64,000 bases of DNA. It comes from Desulfosalsimonas propionicica (GTDB taxonomy: Bacteria; Desulfobacterota; Desulfobacteria; Desulfobacterales; Desulfosalsimonadaceae). The stretch covers positions 37,628 through 101,627 of the forward strand of contig NZ_JACDUS010000014.1 in NCBI RefSeq assembly GCF_013761005.1, read 5' to 3'. The position numbers and the translations under genes were made by a program. The notes under the pieces are model-generated. The model saw nothing but the letters and a program-made list of their open reading frames with translations, was not told the DNA's origin and ran no database searches. The stretch's first letter is position 1, and each line of letters opens with the position of its first letter. Below are positions 51,599 to 60,655 of this stretch, in pieces.

Positions 51599-52744
51599 AT
51601 GGATTTCAGACTGAGCAGAGAACAGGAGATGTTTCGAAAATCCGTTGAAGAATTCGCTCGTAAAGAGATTCTGCCGGATGTCAACGAACGAGCTGCCAAA
51701 ACAGGCTTCTCCGCAGAAATATGGAAAAAAATAGCTGACTATGGATTAACCGGTCTCAGCATTCCGGAAGCCTACGGGGGAGATGGTGCTGATGCGACAA
51801 CGACAGTGACCGCAATGACAGCGTTGACTCGTGCAAGCGGAGACATTGGCCTTAGCGTTGTTTGGGGAAGCCATATGCTACTTACCGCCATGCCGATTGC
51901 GGATTTAGGCACTAAAGAACAAAAAGAGAAATACTTACCGCGCATGGCCAAAGGAGAATGGATCGGCGGATTTGCTTTGACCGAGTCAGATGCCGGTTCA
52001 GATGCCACCGGACTTCAGACGACTGCTGAAAACAAAGGGGACTTTTACCTTGTAAACGGCTCAAAGACATTTATTTCGAATGCCCCCATTGCTGATGTGT
52101 TTGTTGTCTTTGCGTCCACGGACATTTCCAATCGGGCAGGCGGTATTTCATTGTTCATTGTCGAAAAAGATACTCCGGGATTACAAATCGGCAAACCTTT
52201 AGAAAAATACGGAAACCATGATTCACCTACCGGCGAATTATTCTTCGACAACTGCAGAGTCCCTAGTAAAAATCTCCTGGGCCAAGAGAACGGGGGATTT
52301 GAGGCCATGCTGTTTTCACTGGGGTGGGAACGGCTGGCATTTGCCCCATACATCGGCATCATGGAATTCGATCTTAAGATGAGCATTGAATATGCAAAAA
52401 CGAGAAAACAGTTTGGCCGTCCCATCGGGAAATTTCAGCTTGTGCAGGCCATGCTGGCAGAGATGAAGATGGATATCGAGGCCTCCCGTCTCCTGGTTTA
52501 TCAATTGGCTTGGAAAAAGGATAAAGGAGAAGATATCTCGATGGATGCCGCCATTGCAAAAACATTTATCACCGAAGCTGCCTACCGTGTTGCTGACAAA
52601 GCCGTTCAAATCCACGGCGGTAATGGTTGCATGGTGGAGTATCCGGTTGGCCGCAGTCTCTGGGGGGCAAAAATGGGGACTATTGGCGGAGGAACCTCTC
52701 AAATGCAGCGAACGATCATTAGCAGATTCTTAACCGGCTTATAA
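51599..52744 (+). CDS. Acyl-CoA dehydrogenase
   Basis: FAD-dependent dehydrogenation of an acyl-CoA to the 2-enoyl-CoA. The 381 residues have the standard three-domain layout, with FALTESDAGSDATGLQT (about 125-141, FAD contact) and ARKQFGRPI-type motif (YAKTRKQFGRPIGKFQ). At the usual catalytic-base position near the C-terminus the sequence is TIGGGTSQMQR (about 361-371), where medium-chain enzymes have YEGT; the Glu is replaced, so the base must lie elsewhere, for example in GWERLAFA, as in isovaleryl-CoA-type enzymes. Electrons would go to ETF. Encoded between the hydratases and the thiolase-fold protein. Confidence 0.92.
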   Translation: MDFRLSREQEMFRKSVEEFARKEILPDVNERAAKTGFSAEIWKKIADYGLTGLSIPEAYGGDGADATTTVTAMTALTRASGDIGLSVVWGSHMLLTAMPIADLGTKEQKEKYLPRMAKGEWIGGFALTESDAGSDATGLQTTAENKGDFYLVNGSKTFISNAPIADVFVVFASTDISNRAGGISLFIVEKDTPGLQIGKPLEKYGNHDSPTGELFFDNCRVPSKNLLGQENGGFEAMLFSLGWERLAFAPYIGIMEFDLKMSIEYAKTRKQFGRPIGKFQLVQAMLAEMKMDIEASRLLVYQLAWKKDKGEDISMDAAIAKTFITEAAYRVADKAVQIHGGNGCMVEYPVGRSLWGAKMGTIGGGTSQMQRTIISRFLTGL

Positions 52745-52761
52745 AATACTCGGAGGAAAAG

Positions 52762-53943
52762 ATGAAAAGCATAAGCGGAAAAACAGCCATTGTGGGCATT
52801 GGCGAAGTGCCGACCGGCCATTTCCCGGATAGATCGTTTATCAAAGCGGCAGTAGATGTTTGTGAGATGGCCATCACTGATGCCGGCATTCCGAAACAAG
52901 ACATCGACACGGTCATTCCAATCGGCGTGGTAAGCAATCCCCTGGACAATACAAATGTTATTTGTTCATGGCTTGTTGAAGAATTGGGGCTCGGTAAAAC
53001 CGCCAAAAGCAATTTTCAGGTTATGTCAGGTGGATCGAGTTCCGCGAATTCCCTGAAAGTAGCAAGTGCCCTGGTGGCAGCAGGTCTGTCAAAAGCAGTC
53101 CTGGTGGTTCATTGCGATCGTATGGGCACAGGCCTTGATTTAAGCGCAGCAATTTCCATGTTTTCAAAAGCCTCGATCAATCAGGAATATGAAATGCCGT
53201 ACGGCTTCAGCCAGCTCGCTTTGGCCGGCTTTCTCCAACAGCGGTATATGTACGAGACAGGCACGACGGAAAGACAGATTGCCAGTGTTGTAGAATCCCT
53301 CCGAAAATGGGCTGCATTGAACCCGAATGCCATGCTCCGGAAACCCAAAACAGCTGATGAAATTTTGCAGTCAAAAATGATTTCTTCTCCGGTCAGGAAG
53401 AAGATGATGAATATCCTTGCGGACGGGGCGGCCGCTTTTATTGTCACCAGCTCGGAATACGCCCGGGACTTAACCGATACTCCGGCATATGTTCTTGGGA
53501 TCGGTTCCCGGTGCACCAGTTTTACCGTAACCGCCCAGCCGCATTTTGACTGCTGGCAACCTGCTGTTGATGGTGCATACCATATGGCCGGTATCGGTCC
53601 CGGTGATATTGATGTGGCAGAAATTTATGACGCATTCCCCACCTTTATTCTGATTTCTATGGAATTGCTGGGGCTTTGTGAAAAAGGAAAAGCCGGCAAA
53701 TTCGTAGAAGACGGGAATACTTCTCCCGGCGGCAGGCTGCCGGTTTCCACTAACGGCGCCATGATGGCTCAAGGGCATACCGGTGCCGGAGGTGGGATGG
53801 CTATTTTGGTTGAGGCTGCAAGGCAGATTATGGGCAAGGCGGGGGAAAGACAGGTACAAAATGCAAATATTGCCATTGAGACGGCATCCGGGGGTATTGG
53901 AATGGACTTTCATGTCGGTGTTTTAGGAAAGGAGGGACAATAG
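52762..53943 (+). CDS. Thiolase-fold protein lacking the nucleophilic Cys
   Basis: A 393-residue protein of the thiolase/SCP-x lipid-transfer group. The N-terminal half starts GKTAIVGIGEVPTG. Where thiolases have the nucleophile (Cys-Ala/Gly-Ser-Gly) it reads MSGGSSSANSLKVAS (88-102), with Gly91 or a Ser in place of Cys. YDAF at 289-292 and GHTGAGG with His339 occupy the other active-site positions. It is directly followed, one base after the stop, by a DUF35 Zn-ribbon protein. In Ltp2-DUF35 complexes a Cys-less thiolase fold acts as a retro-aldolase; this gene fits that class better than a beta-ketothiolase. Activity is inference. GGAGG 7 bases before the ATG. Confidence 0.88.
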   Translation: MKSISGKTAIVGIGEVPTGHFPDRSFIKAAVDVCEMAITDAGIPKQDIDTVIPIGVVSNPLDNTNVICSWLVEELGLGKTAKSNFQVMSGGSSSANSLKVASALVAAGLSKAVLVVHCDRMGTGLDLSAAISMFSKASINQEYEMPYGFSQLALAGFLQQRYMYETGTTERQIASVVESLRKWAALNPNAMLRKPKTADEILQSKMISSPVRKKMMNILADGAAAFIVTSSEYARDLTDTPAYVLGIGSRCTSFTVTAQPHFDCWQPAVDGAYHMAGIGPGDIDVAEIYDAFPTFILISMELLGLCEKGKAGKFVEDGNTSPGGRLPVSTNGAMMAQGHTGAGGGMAILVEAARQIMGKAGERQVQNANIAIETASGGIGMDFHVGVLGKEGQ

Positions 53944-53944
53944 A

Positions 53945-54367
53945 ATGAGCGAATACAATAAACCGCTGCCACTTGTAACTGAATTGAGCAAGCACTTTTA
54001 TGATGGTTGCAAACAAGGCGAGTTGCTTTATCAGAAATGCGATGATTGCGGGCAGATCGTGTTTTATCCGAAAGAACTTTGCCCAGCCTGCATGGGCCGT
54101 CGTTTGAGCTGGCGAAAATCCAACGGAAAAGGAAAAATTTACACTTTTACGGTCACATACGATGCCGCCCCGCCCGAATTTGCGACAGATGTCCCCTACG
54201 CCCTCGCGCTCATCGACGTGGATGAAGGGTTTCGGATGATGAGCAACATCGTAGAATGCGATTTTGATAAACTTCGATGTGAAATGCCGGTTGAAGTCGT
54301 TTTTGATCAGATAACACCTGATATTGCGTTGCCTAAATTCAGGCCCTCAGAACCTGATGAACAATAA
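53945..54367 (+). CDS. DUF35 Zn-ribbon/OB-fold protein
   Basis: A 140-residue partner-type protein with a rubredoxin-like zinc ribbon (CDDCGQIVFYPKELCPAC, about 36-53) and an OB-fold (about 60-130, GKIYTFTVTYDAAPPEF). Proteins of this family nearly always act with a thiolase-fold enzyme, here encoded one base upstream, and hold acyl-CoA or complete the active site. It is the last gene of the operon starting at 50646. It is a single DUF35 unit, not fused to a MaoC domain as in ChsH2. Confidence 0.92.
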   Translation: MSEYNKPLPLVTELSKHFYDGCKQGELLYQKCDDCGQIVFYPKELCPACMGRRLSWRKSNGKGKIYTFTVTYDAAPPEFATDVPYALALIDVDEGFRMMSNIVECDFDKLRCEMPVEVVFDQITPDIALPKFRPSEPDEQ

Positions 54368-54684
54368 GATTAATTGGTTATCCGGTTCGTTCCAGTAGAA
54401 CCCGTTTTTGCCTTTACCCCCCTTTAAATAACTTTTTAAAAAGAGGGGGCAAGGGGGGATTTGGGTTGCAATACCGCTACATCCCCCTAAATCCCCCTTC
54501 AAAGGGGAACTGTGGACCGAGGTTCATAATGGGAATCCATTCACTGGAGTTTTCCGGATAAGTAAGACGATGTGCGTCGGTGGATAAGTGACCGGTGGAG
54601 TTAAGGAGGAGATAGAGACATAGTAGACAGTATGCCAGGTTTTTCGGCCATCTAAAAGAGTAAAAATGACGATTGGAGGATCAA
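54368..54684. other. Spacer with C-rich repeat before fadL-like gene
   Basis: About 317 bases with no gene. It contains the C5/G5 repeat element at 54411-54515 and then a purine-rich leader. A GGAGG at 54675-54679 is the ribosome-binding site of the fadL-like gene. Confidence 0.6.
54411..54515. repeat. CCCCC-type intergenic hairpin repeat
   Basis: ACCCCCCTTTAAAT, AGAGGGGGCAAGGGGGGATT and, after a short gap, ATCCCCCTAAATCCCCCTTCAAAGGGG: two inverted pairs of pyrimidine- and purine-rich blocks. Repeats of this look (CCCCCTTAATCCCCCTTC) are found between genes of many genomes. It divides the thiolase operon from the FadL gene and may act as a terminator or as an attenuating hairpin. Confidence 0.65.
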
Positions 54685-55920
54685 ATGCACAGAATTATTG
54701 TTTGGTTTTTTATAGTAAATATAGCTTTGATGATTGCCATTCCTGTGTATGCCGCAGGTATTCTCAACCAACAAATGTACAGTGCAGAATATGTCCGCAC
54801 TCTCAATCGTCAGGCCGCTACGAACGCCGCTGATATTGCCGCTTACAATCCTGCCGGTATAATGCAATTGGAAAATGGGTCATATATTAGAACAGATTTA
54901 ATCTTAGGGCAATTTCAGGTTGAGACTTCTACCCCTGAATTTGGCGCCTTTGACTCTGAAACGACATCTCTCTGTCCGGGCCTCTTTGTTATAAACAAAA
55001 AGGACAAGTGGGCGGCGTATGCAGCTGTTACCGTAGCCGGCAGCGGTGGGGCGGTGGATTATGACAACGGCAACCTGCGAACATTCCAAGTCGCATCTTC
55101 TCTTTTGCAATCTCCGAATTTCAGTCAGATAGACGGCACTTACATTGAAGGTGAGGAAGTCTATTTAAGGTCGACTATCGGGGGGGCTTACGCAGTTAAT
55201 GAGCATGTTTCAATTGCAGTTGGCCTCAGTTATGTGAATGCAAAAAGATCGGTCGAAGCATTCATGGACGTATCAGATCCTGCTCCGAGCACCAAGTTTG
55301 AGCTTGACATGGAGCGAAGCGCGGATGGTTTTGGCGGCGTTGTCGGCATCCATGTCAAGTTCAATGAGTCGTGGGATATGGGGTTTCGTTATGAAACCAA
55401 CACAAACATCGATCTCGAGTCCGATGTCAAAAGGGATGATCTGGACTTGGCAACGCAGCTGGGATGGGCGGATGGGACTAAAACCCGCAGGGATCTTCCT
55501 GGATTGTTGGGATTAGGTGTTTCCTGCAAAATCACGCCAAGATGCAAAATTCAGGGAAGCGGTATCTATTTCCTCGAAAAAGAGGCAAAATGGGAGGATG
55601 AGGGTTATAAAGATGCGGGCAACAGCTATGAATTGGGAATTTCAGCAGAATACGCGCTTTATCCGAATTTTAAGGTATCGATTGGCTACTCACATTCCGA
55701 AATCGAGCAGAAGCCAGAAGATTTTTCAGTTGAATCGCCGCAATTGAATTTCGATGTCATAGGCAGCGGATTTACATGGAGTCCCACAGACAGAATCGAT
55801 ACGACATTTGGCGCCGGATACGTCCTGTATGATTCCGAAACGGTTGAAACAATCAATTTTGATAAGGATTATTGGGCCATATCTCTGGGATTTCAATATC
55901 ATTTTCCAACACCCCTATAG
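54685..55920 (+). CDS. FadL/OmpP1-family outer-membrane transporter
   Basis: A 411-residue beta-barrel of the hydrophobic-substrate uptake family (FadL, TodX, XylN). It has a signal peptide (1-23, ending PVYA-AG), then the characteristic N-terminal plug motif AADIAAYNPAGIMQLENGSY, and alternating beta strands to a final strand ending in aromatic/hydrophobic YHFPTPL. In the block with two acyl-CoA ligases it is likely to import the pathway substrate, so a long-chain or polycyclic hydrophobic compound is probable. GGAGG 6 bases before the ATG at 54685 fixes the start over the upstream ATG at 54673. Confidence 0.9.
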   Translation: MHRIIVWFFIVNIALMIAIPVYAAGILNQQMYSAEYVRTLNRQAATNAADIAAYNPAGIMQLENGSYIRTDLILGQFQVETSTPEFGAFDSETTSLCPGLFVINKKDKWAAYAAVTVAGSGGAVDYDNGNLRTFQVASSLLQSPNFSQIDGTYIEGEEVYLRSTIGGAYAVNEHVSIAVGLSYVNAKRSVEAFMDVSDPAPSTKFELDMERSADGFGGVVGIHVKFNESWDMGFRYETNTNIDLESDVKRDDLDLATQLGWADGTKTRRDLPGLLGLGVSCKITPRCKIQGSGIYFLEKEAKWEDEGYKDAGNSYELGISAEYALYPNFKVSIGYSHSEIEQKPEDFSVESPQLNFDVIGSGFTWSPTDRIDTTFGAGYVLYDSETVETINFDKDYWAISLGFQYHFPTPL

Positions 55921-56028
55921 CAGAAACTGATTCAAATTTTAATTTCTTGGATATCGGACCGCTGGTTTGGTAGTGGGTGATCTCCAATAACCGGTTCGCT
56001 TGAGCAAAGGCATTGAAAGGAGTCTTTA

Positions 56029-57906
56029 ATGAGTCACTTAGGTTTGATCCGTGGTTTAAAAGACATCGAGGAAATCGAAAAAGTCCCGTGGACCGATCGC
56101 ATAAAGGAGAAAAATACTGTTGAACTCATTGAAAATGGTGCAAGAACCAACCCGGAGGCAACGGCCATTAGCTTTTTGGAAAGCGGAGATTCCTTTGAAT
56201 CACCGATGCGGATTGCCTTCAAAGATTTGATGGGCAGGATTCGCCAGACCGCCAATATGCTGTATGATTTGGGAATCGGACCCAAGGATGTCGTCTCATA
56301 CGTCTTGCCTAATTTACCTCAGACCCATTATGTGCTTTGGGGCGCAGAAGCCGCAGGAATTGCCAATCCCATCAACCCATTGCTTGAACCGGCAGCTATT
56401 AGAGATATTTGCGTTTCAGTGCAAACCAGGGTGTTGGTCTGTCTTGGAGAAACGGAAGGCAATGATATTTGGGAGAAAGTCAATGCCATCAGAAAAGAGA
56501 TACCAACCTTGAAGTTTGTAGTTCAAGTAATGGGTTCCACGGATAAGGCTGAAAACATAATTGGTTTTGACGAAATGCTCGAAAGCTATCCTTCTGATCA
56601 ATATATTTTTACTCGGCCAATTAAGCCTGAAGATATCGCCTCAATTTATCATACAGGCGGAACAACGGGGACTCCCAAACTGGCAATGCGAACTCACTGC
56701 AATGAAGTGATCATGGCCTATGATTTAAGAATAATGGCTGGATTTAATACCGGCTCCACCTTGCTGTGCGGCCTGCCACTCTTTCACTGCAACGGCACTA
56801 TTGTCACCGGCCTTGCACCGTTTGCTGCAGGAGGCCAAGTGGTGATGCTATCGCCCATGGGCTACCGTGATCCGAGCATTATAAAAAATTTTTTTAAAAT
56901 TGTGGAAAAATTCCAAGCTGAATCTTTTTCCGCTGTTCCTACGATTTTATCCTCTTTGTTAGAATTGCCAATTGGTGATGCCGATATCTCTTCACTGAAA
57001 TATGTCATATGTGGCGCGGCTCCCTTATCTCAGGAACTGTTTAGAAGGATCGAATCTCGTACCGGCATGAAAATCCTTGAAGGCTATGGCTTGACCGAGG
57101 GCGCGGTGGCTTCGGCATTTAACCCAAAAGACGGCGAAAGAAAAGTCGGCAGCGTTGGAATACGGATGCCTTACCAATCAGTTAAAATTGCGATTCTTGA
57201 TGAAAATGGGAACTATATCCGGGAGGGTAAGTGCGGAGAAATCGGTGCCGTAACAATAAAGGGTCCGAACGTGTTCAACGGATACCTGGAAGAATCCCAC
57301 AACCAAGGGGTATGGATGCCAGATGGCAGTTTCAGTACCGGTGATTTAGGGAGGATTGATGAAGATGGGTATTTATGGCTCACCGGACGAAAAAAGGAAC
57401 TCATTATCCGGGGTGGACACAACATTGACCCCGCGGCCATTGAAGAACCGCTATTCCAGATGCCCAATGTTCGACAGGTTGCCGCTGTGGGGCGTCCCGA
57501 TCCTTATGCGGGTGAAGTGCCAGTGGCTTACGTGGAAATGGCCGATGGAGTCGACATGGATGAAAATCAGATCATGCAATGGGCTCGAGAGAATATAGGG
57601 GAAAGGGCTGCGGTCCCGAAGGAAGTTATAATTATCCCCAGCATGCCCTTGACCCCTGTTGGAAAAATTTTCAAACCCGCACTTCGCTGGGATGCTACCC
57701 GACGGGTTTATGAAAAAGAACTGAAACAGTTAGACGGCATTGCTGAAATCCTGAGGATAGATGTGGTCGAGGACAATTCGCACGGTATCAAAGTCACTAT
57801 TTCTGTGGAGCCGGCTGCGGATCATGGAATGGATACCATAAAGCAGCGCATTAATGAGCTTCTATCCAAGTATACAGTTTTTTATGAAATAGAAAAAGCA
57901 TCGTAG
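56029..57906 (+). CDS. Acyl-CoA synthetase (AMP-forming, second)
   Basis: A 625-residue adenylate-forming ligase distinct from the one at 47.8 kb: the ATP-binding motif is IYHTGGTTGTPKLAMRTH (about 208-225), with GGTT in place of SGTT. The central and C-terminal motifs YGLTEGA, STGDLGRIDEDGYLWLTGRKKELIIRGG and the catalytic Lys region (LTPVGKIFKPALR) are present. The C-terminal tail (570-625) is longer than usual. Together the two ligases suggest that the pathway activates two acids, for instance the substrate itself and an intermediate released after ring or chain cleavage. Strong AAAGGAG before the ATG. Confidence 0.92.
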   Translation: MSHLGLIRGLKDIEEIEKVPWTDRIKEKNTVELIENGARTNPEATAISFLESGDSFESPMRIAFKDLMGRIRQTANMLYDLGIGPKDVVSYVLPNLPQTHYVLWGAEAAGIANPINPLLEPAAIRDICVSVQTRVLVCLGETEGNDIWEKVNAIRKEIPTLKFVVQVMGSTDKAENIIGFDEMLESYPSDQYIFTRPIKPEDIASIYHTGGTTGTPKLAMRTHCNEVIMAYDLRIMAGFNTGSTLLCGLPLFHCNGTIVTGLAPFAAGGQVVMLSPMGYRDPSIIKNFFKIVEKFQAESFSAVPTILSSLLELPIGDADISSLKYVICGAAPLSQELFRRIESRTGMKILEGYGLTEGAVASAFNPKDGERKVGSVGIRMPYQSVKIAILDENGNYIREGKCGEIGAVTIKGPNVFNGYLEESHNQGVWMPDGSFSTGDLGRIDEDGYLWLTGRKKELIIRGGHNIDPAAIEEPLFQMPNVRQVAAVGRPDPYAGEVPVAYVEMADGVDMDENQIMQWARENIGERAAVPKEVIIIPSMPLTPVGKIFKPALRWDATRRVYEKELKQLDGIAEILRIDVVEDNSHGIKVTISVEPAADHGMDTIKQRINELLSKYTVFYEIEKAS

Positions 57907-58047
57907 ATTCAGGCTGTACTAATTTATATAGCTTTAATAGATTTTATATTCTTTGTTCTGGAACAGATTTTCCTAATTTTTACCGGTGCCAGCCCTCCAG
58001 TTTGGCGGCTCTTTTATGGCACGCCAAATAATTGTTGGTGGAACAAT

Positions 58048-58431
58048 ATGTTAAGCCATGAATTATCCAGCACCTTTGTGGCATTAGTGGATGCGATCCA
58101 TAGATGCGATATCGACGCTGCCATTAAGTTTTATGAACCTGATGTTAAAATAATATCGGATTCGGGAAAAATGAGAAAAGGAACGTCATGTATCCGCAAG
58201 GATTTAGAAAAATTAGTAAAAATAAAGCCAAAGATCACTGTGAACTGCGAGAATTTTATCCGGGACGATGATTTGCTGGTTTGCAGTTTTCAATGGGCAT
58301 TATCAGGAAGTCCTATGAATAGAGAGCATATAAAGATGGAAGGAATTTCAATGATTGTCTTTAGACAGCAATCCGATAAAAGCTGGCGAATCGTCATTGA
58401 AAGTCCTTGGGGGGCGGCTATGCTTGTTTAA
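58048..58431 (+). CDS. SnoaL/NTF2-like small protein
   Basis: A 127-residue cone-shaped alpha+beta protein of the SnoaL/ketosteroid-isomerase-like superfamily. The opening helix (LVDAIHRCDIDAAIKFYEPDVKII), strand RKGTSCIRKDLEK and closing SWRIVIESPWGAA fit the fold. Members include isomerases, hydrolases and proteins with no enzyme activity; the catalytic residues of ketosteroid isomerase are not identifiable here. Its position among SDRs and an amidohydrolase suggests a step or helper in the same route. The start could also be an earlier codon, but ATG 58048 is good. Confidence 0.75.
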   Translation: MLSHELSSTFVALVDAIHRCDIDAAIKFYEPDVKIISDSGKMRKGTSCIRKDLEKLVKIKPKITVNCENFIRDDDLLVCSFQWALSGSPMNREHIKMEGISMIVFRQQSDKSWRIVIESPWGAAMLV

Positions 58432-58481
58432 TTGGTATATATCACTCATTTTATACTCCAATAAAGAGGATTTAATCAATA

Positions 58482-59777
58482 ATGAATAGGTATGTTATAC
58501 ACTGCGGAACCTTAATTGACGGAACAGGAGCACCTCCGGTTAAAAATGCCCGCCTTATAGTGGAGAATGATAAAATAGCACGTATTGAAAAAGAGGGCGG
58601 AAATGGCATTGATGAATTTTCAGGCGATGTCGATGCCAGAACTAAAACAGTAATGCCAGGGCTCATTGATAGTCACAAACATATTTTTAACAATGGTGGC
58701 CCAACAATATCCTTATTGCTGTCCACTGTTAAGCGAAATGCAAAAGATACAATAATGGGCGGTGTCACATCTTGCCTCGATCTTGGTTCAGCATCCACTA
58801 TTCGTTTCCTTCAAAAGCTACCAATTTTACAGCCGAGAATTTTTTATGCCATTTCAATCCTAACCTGTAAAGGTGGCTATCCCGCCGAGTATTTTCCTAA
58901 ATTATTTTACTTGGTAGGAGCCGGAAAAGAAGTTGCAACCAAAGAAGAGATACGCAAAGCCGTTCGAAAACTAGTAAAAAGGGGTGTGTCGGCAATTAAA
59001 ACAGTAAACGTGTCAAGAACTTTCACGGGATCAGCCTGTCCCACCTGGACAGACACCCAGCTTACAACATTGACCGACGCGGCGCACAGCCATGGGCTAA
59101 AAGTATGTTCTCATATTACATATCCCGAGGACTATGCGCAGGCAATTCGATGCGGTGTTGACAGTTTGCATCACGCTGCTTTCGAAGCTATGAAAGAAGA
59201 AGATCTTGATGCCATGGTTGAAAAGGGAATCACCTTTGTGCCAACACTCAGCCTCTTTGATTTATTTGTCCGTGGTTTTGAAGAGCGATGGTGTGTCAAT
59301 CCGGCATTTAACCCCTCAATACATAAATCAATATCTAAAGCAATCCGTGAATTCACTGAAAATTGGCATAATACACCGGATGACAAAGTCGTAGAAGGAA
59401 CATTTATCAAAATCCCGAAAGGTGAGCTAAAAAAGGCAGCCGCAATGCAAATTAAGAATCTTAAGGCGTTTGTGAAAAAAGGCGGGGTTGTCGCCATGGG
59501 AACAGATGCATCCCTGGGCTTTTCTTTTCATACGACGCCCGTACGTGAGCTTGAACTTATGGAAGCATGCGGGATGTCGAGAATGAATGTCATCAAAGCG
59601 TCAACACTGACCGCGGCATCAGTTTTTGGGAAAGAACATGAAATCGGCTCACTGGAACCTGGAAAATATGCAGACATCTTAGTAATAAACGGAGATCCAC
59701 TTTCAAATATCAGTGATATAAAAAAGATTGAGACAGTAATAAAAGGTGGAAATATTGTGAAGGATGCGACGCAATAG
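58482..59777 (+). CDS. Amidohydrolase-family metal-dependent hydrolase
   Basis: A 431-residue hydrolase of the imidazolonepropionase-like group. Metal-ligand positions are present: SHKHIFN (the HxH motif near 64-66), a Lys in SAIKTVNVSRTF, His in VCSHITYPED, His in SLHHAAFEAM and Asp in GTDASLGFSFH. The N- and C-terminal beta-sandwich parts (VIHCGTLIDGTG and EPGKYADILVINGDP) are standard. It would cleave an amide, lactone or other C-N/C-O bond, but the substrate is unknown. Its last 66 bases are duplicated after the next gene. AAAGAGG precedes the ATG. Confidence 0.88.
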   Translation: MNRYVIHCGTLIDGTGAPPVKNARLIVENDKIARIEKEGGNGIDEFSGDVDARTKTVMPGLIDSHKHIFNNGGPTISLLLSTVKRNAKDTIMGGVTSCLDLGSASTIRFLQKLPILQPRIFYAISILTCKGGYPAEYFPKLFYLVGAGKEVATKEEIRKAVRKLVKRGVSAIKTVNVSRTFTGSACPTWTDTQLTTLTDAAHSHGLKVCSHITYPEDYAQAIRCGVDSLHHAAFEAMKEEDLDAMVEKGITFVPTLSLFDLFVRGFEERWCVNPAFNPSIHKSISKAIREFTENWHNTPDDKVVEGTFIKIPKGELKKAAAMQIKNLKAFVKKGGVVAMGTDASLGFSFHTTPVRELELMEACGMSRMNVIKASTLTAASVFGKEHEIGSLEPGKYADILVINGDPLSNISDIKKIETVIKGGNIVKDATQ

Positions 59778-59825
59778 GCCAGACCCTATGGAAGCAAACT
59801 TATAGTGAAATAAAAAGGATAAATT
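59712..59825. repeat. 114-bp direct repeat, copy 1
   Basis: It contains the last codons of the amidohydrolase gene and the leader of SDR 2. A copy with about six differences by eye lies at 60651-60764, 939 bases away, just ahead of SDR 3. The SDR 2 gene is therefore enclosed by the repeat. Confidence 0.9.
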
Positions 59826-59827
59826 AG

Positions 59828-60655
59828 ATGTCATTTTTTAAGGGAAATGTTGCCATAGTTACAGGTGGCGCGTCAGGAATCGGACGAAAGCTTTGCACCG
59901 AGCTTGCCGCCTTGGGTTCAACTATTGTTGTCGCCGATCTCAACATTCAGCAAGCGGAAAAAACAGTGGCTGAGATTCGAAAGACCCATGGAAAAGGAAA
60001 AGCTGTCAGAGTGGATGTTACTCAAAAGGCGGAAGTGGACACACTGGTGGAGGAAACGCTTTCCGAGTTCGGACGTCTGGACTATATGTTCAACAATGCA
60101 GGCGTCTGCACATTTGCGTTGTCTCAGGATCTGACACTCGACCTTTGGCAGCGAACCCTGGATATAAATCTGTGGGGAGTCATTCACGGTACCATGGCAG
60201 CATATCGCGTCATGCTCAGGCAGGGGTTCGGCCATATCATCAATACTGCATCCGGGTCCGGTTTCTTGCCGATCATCCCGCTGCCTTATTCAGCCAGCAA
60301 ACACGCTGTACTCGGTTTGTCGACAGCCCTCCGGATTGAGGCAGCCGATCTGGGAATCAAAGTCAGTGCAGTCTGCCCGACGTTTGTCAAGACTGAAATG
60401 TTCGATACAACGCAGTTTGTTAATGTTAGTGAAAACAATAAAAAGCAAATCCTGGATCAACTGCCAATGAAACCGATTACAGTTGAAGCTGCTGTTCGGA
60501 CTATCTTGAAGGGGGTAAGAAAAAACCAGGCCAGAATCCTTGTGGGTCGAGATACCAAGCTGGCGTGGTGGGCATTCCGCCTTCATCCCGCCTTGGTAAC
60601 CGGATCAATGAAAAGTCTCCTGAACCTGATTCGTAAGTATCATATCAACAAGTGA
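59828..60655 (+). CDS. Short-chain dehydrogenase/reductase (SDR 2)
   Basis: A 275-residue SDR with TGGASGIGR (cofactor loop), NNAGVCTF, and a catalytic Ser/Tyr/Lys set in NTASGSGFLPIIPLPYSASKHAV. The C-terminal 40 residues form an amphipathic, likely membrane-associated region (LAWWAFRLHPALVTGSMKSLL). The stop codon TGA at 60653-60655 lies inside the second copy of the direct repeat, so the true original C-terminus may have been altered when the repeat was joined. It follows the amidohydrolase gene by 50 bases. Confidence 0.88.
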   Translation: MSFFKGNVAIVTGGASGIGRKLCTELAALGSTIVVADLNIQQAEKTVAEIRKTHGKGKAVRVDVTQKAEVDTLVEETLSEFGRLDYMFNNAGVCTFALSQDLTLDLWQRTLDINLWGVIHGTMAAYRVMLRQGFGHIINTASGSGFLPIIPLPYSASKHAVLGLSTALRIEAADLGIKVSAVCPTFVKTEMFDTTQFVNVSENNKKQILDQLPMKPITVEAAVRTILKGVRKNQARILVGRDTKLAWWAFRLHPALVTGSMKSLLNLIRKYHINK

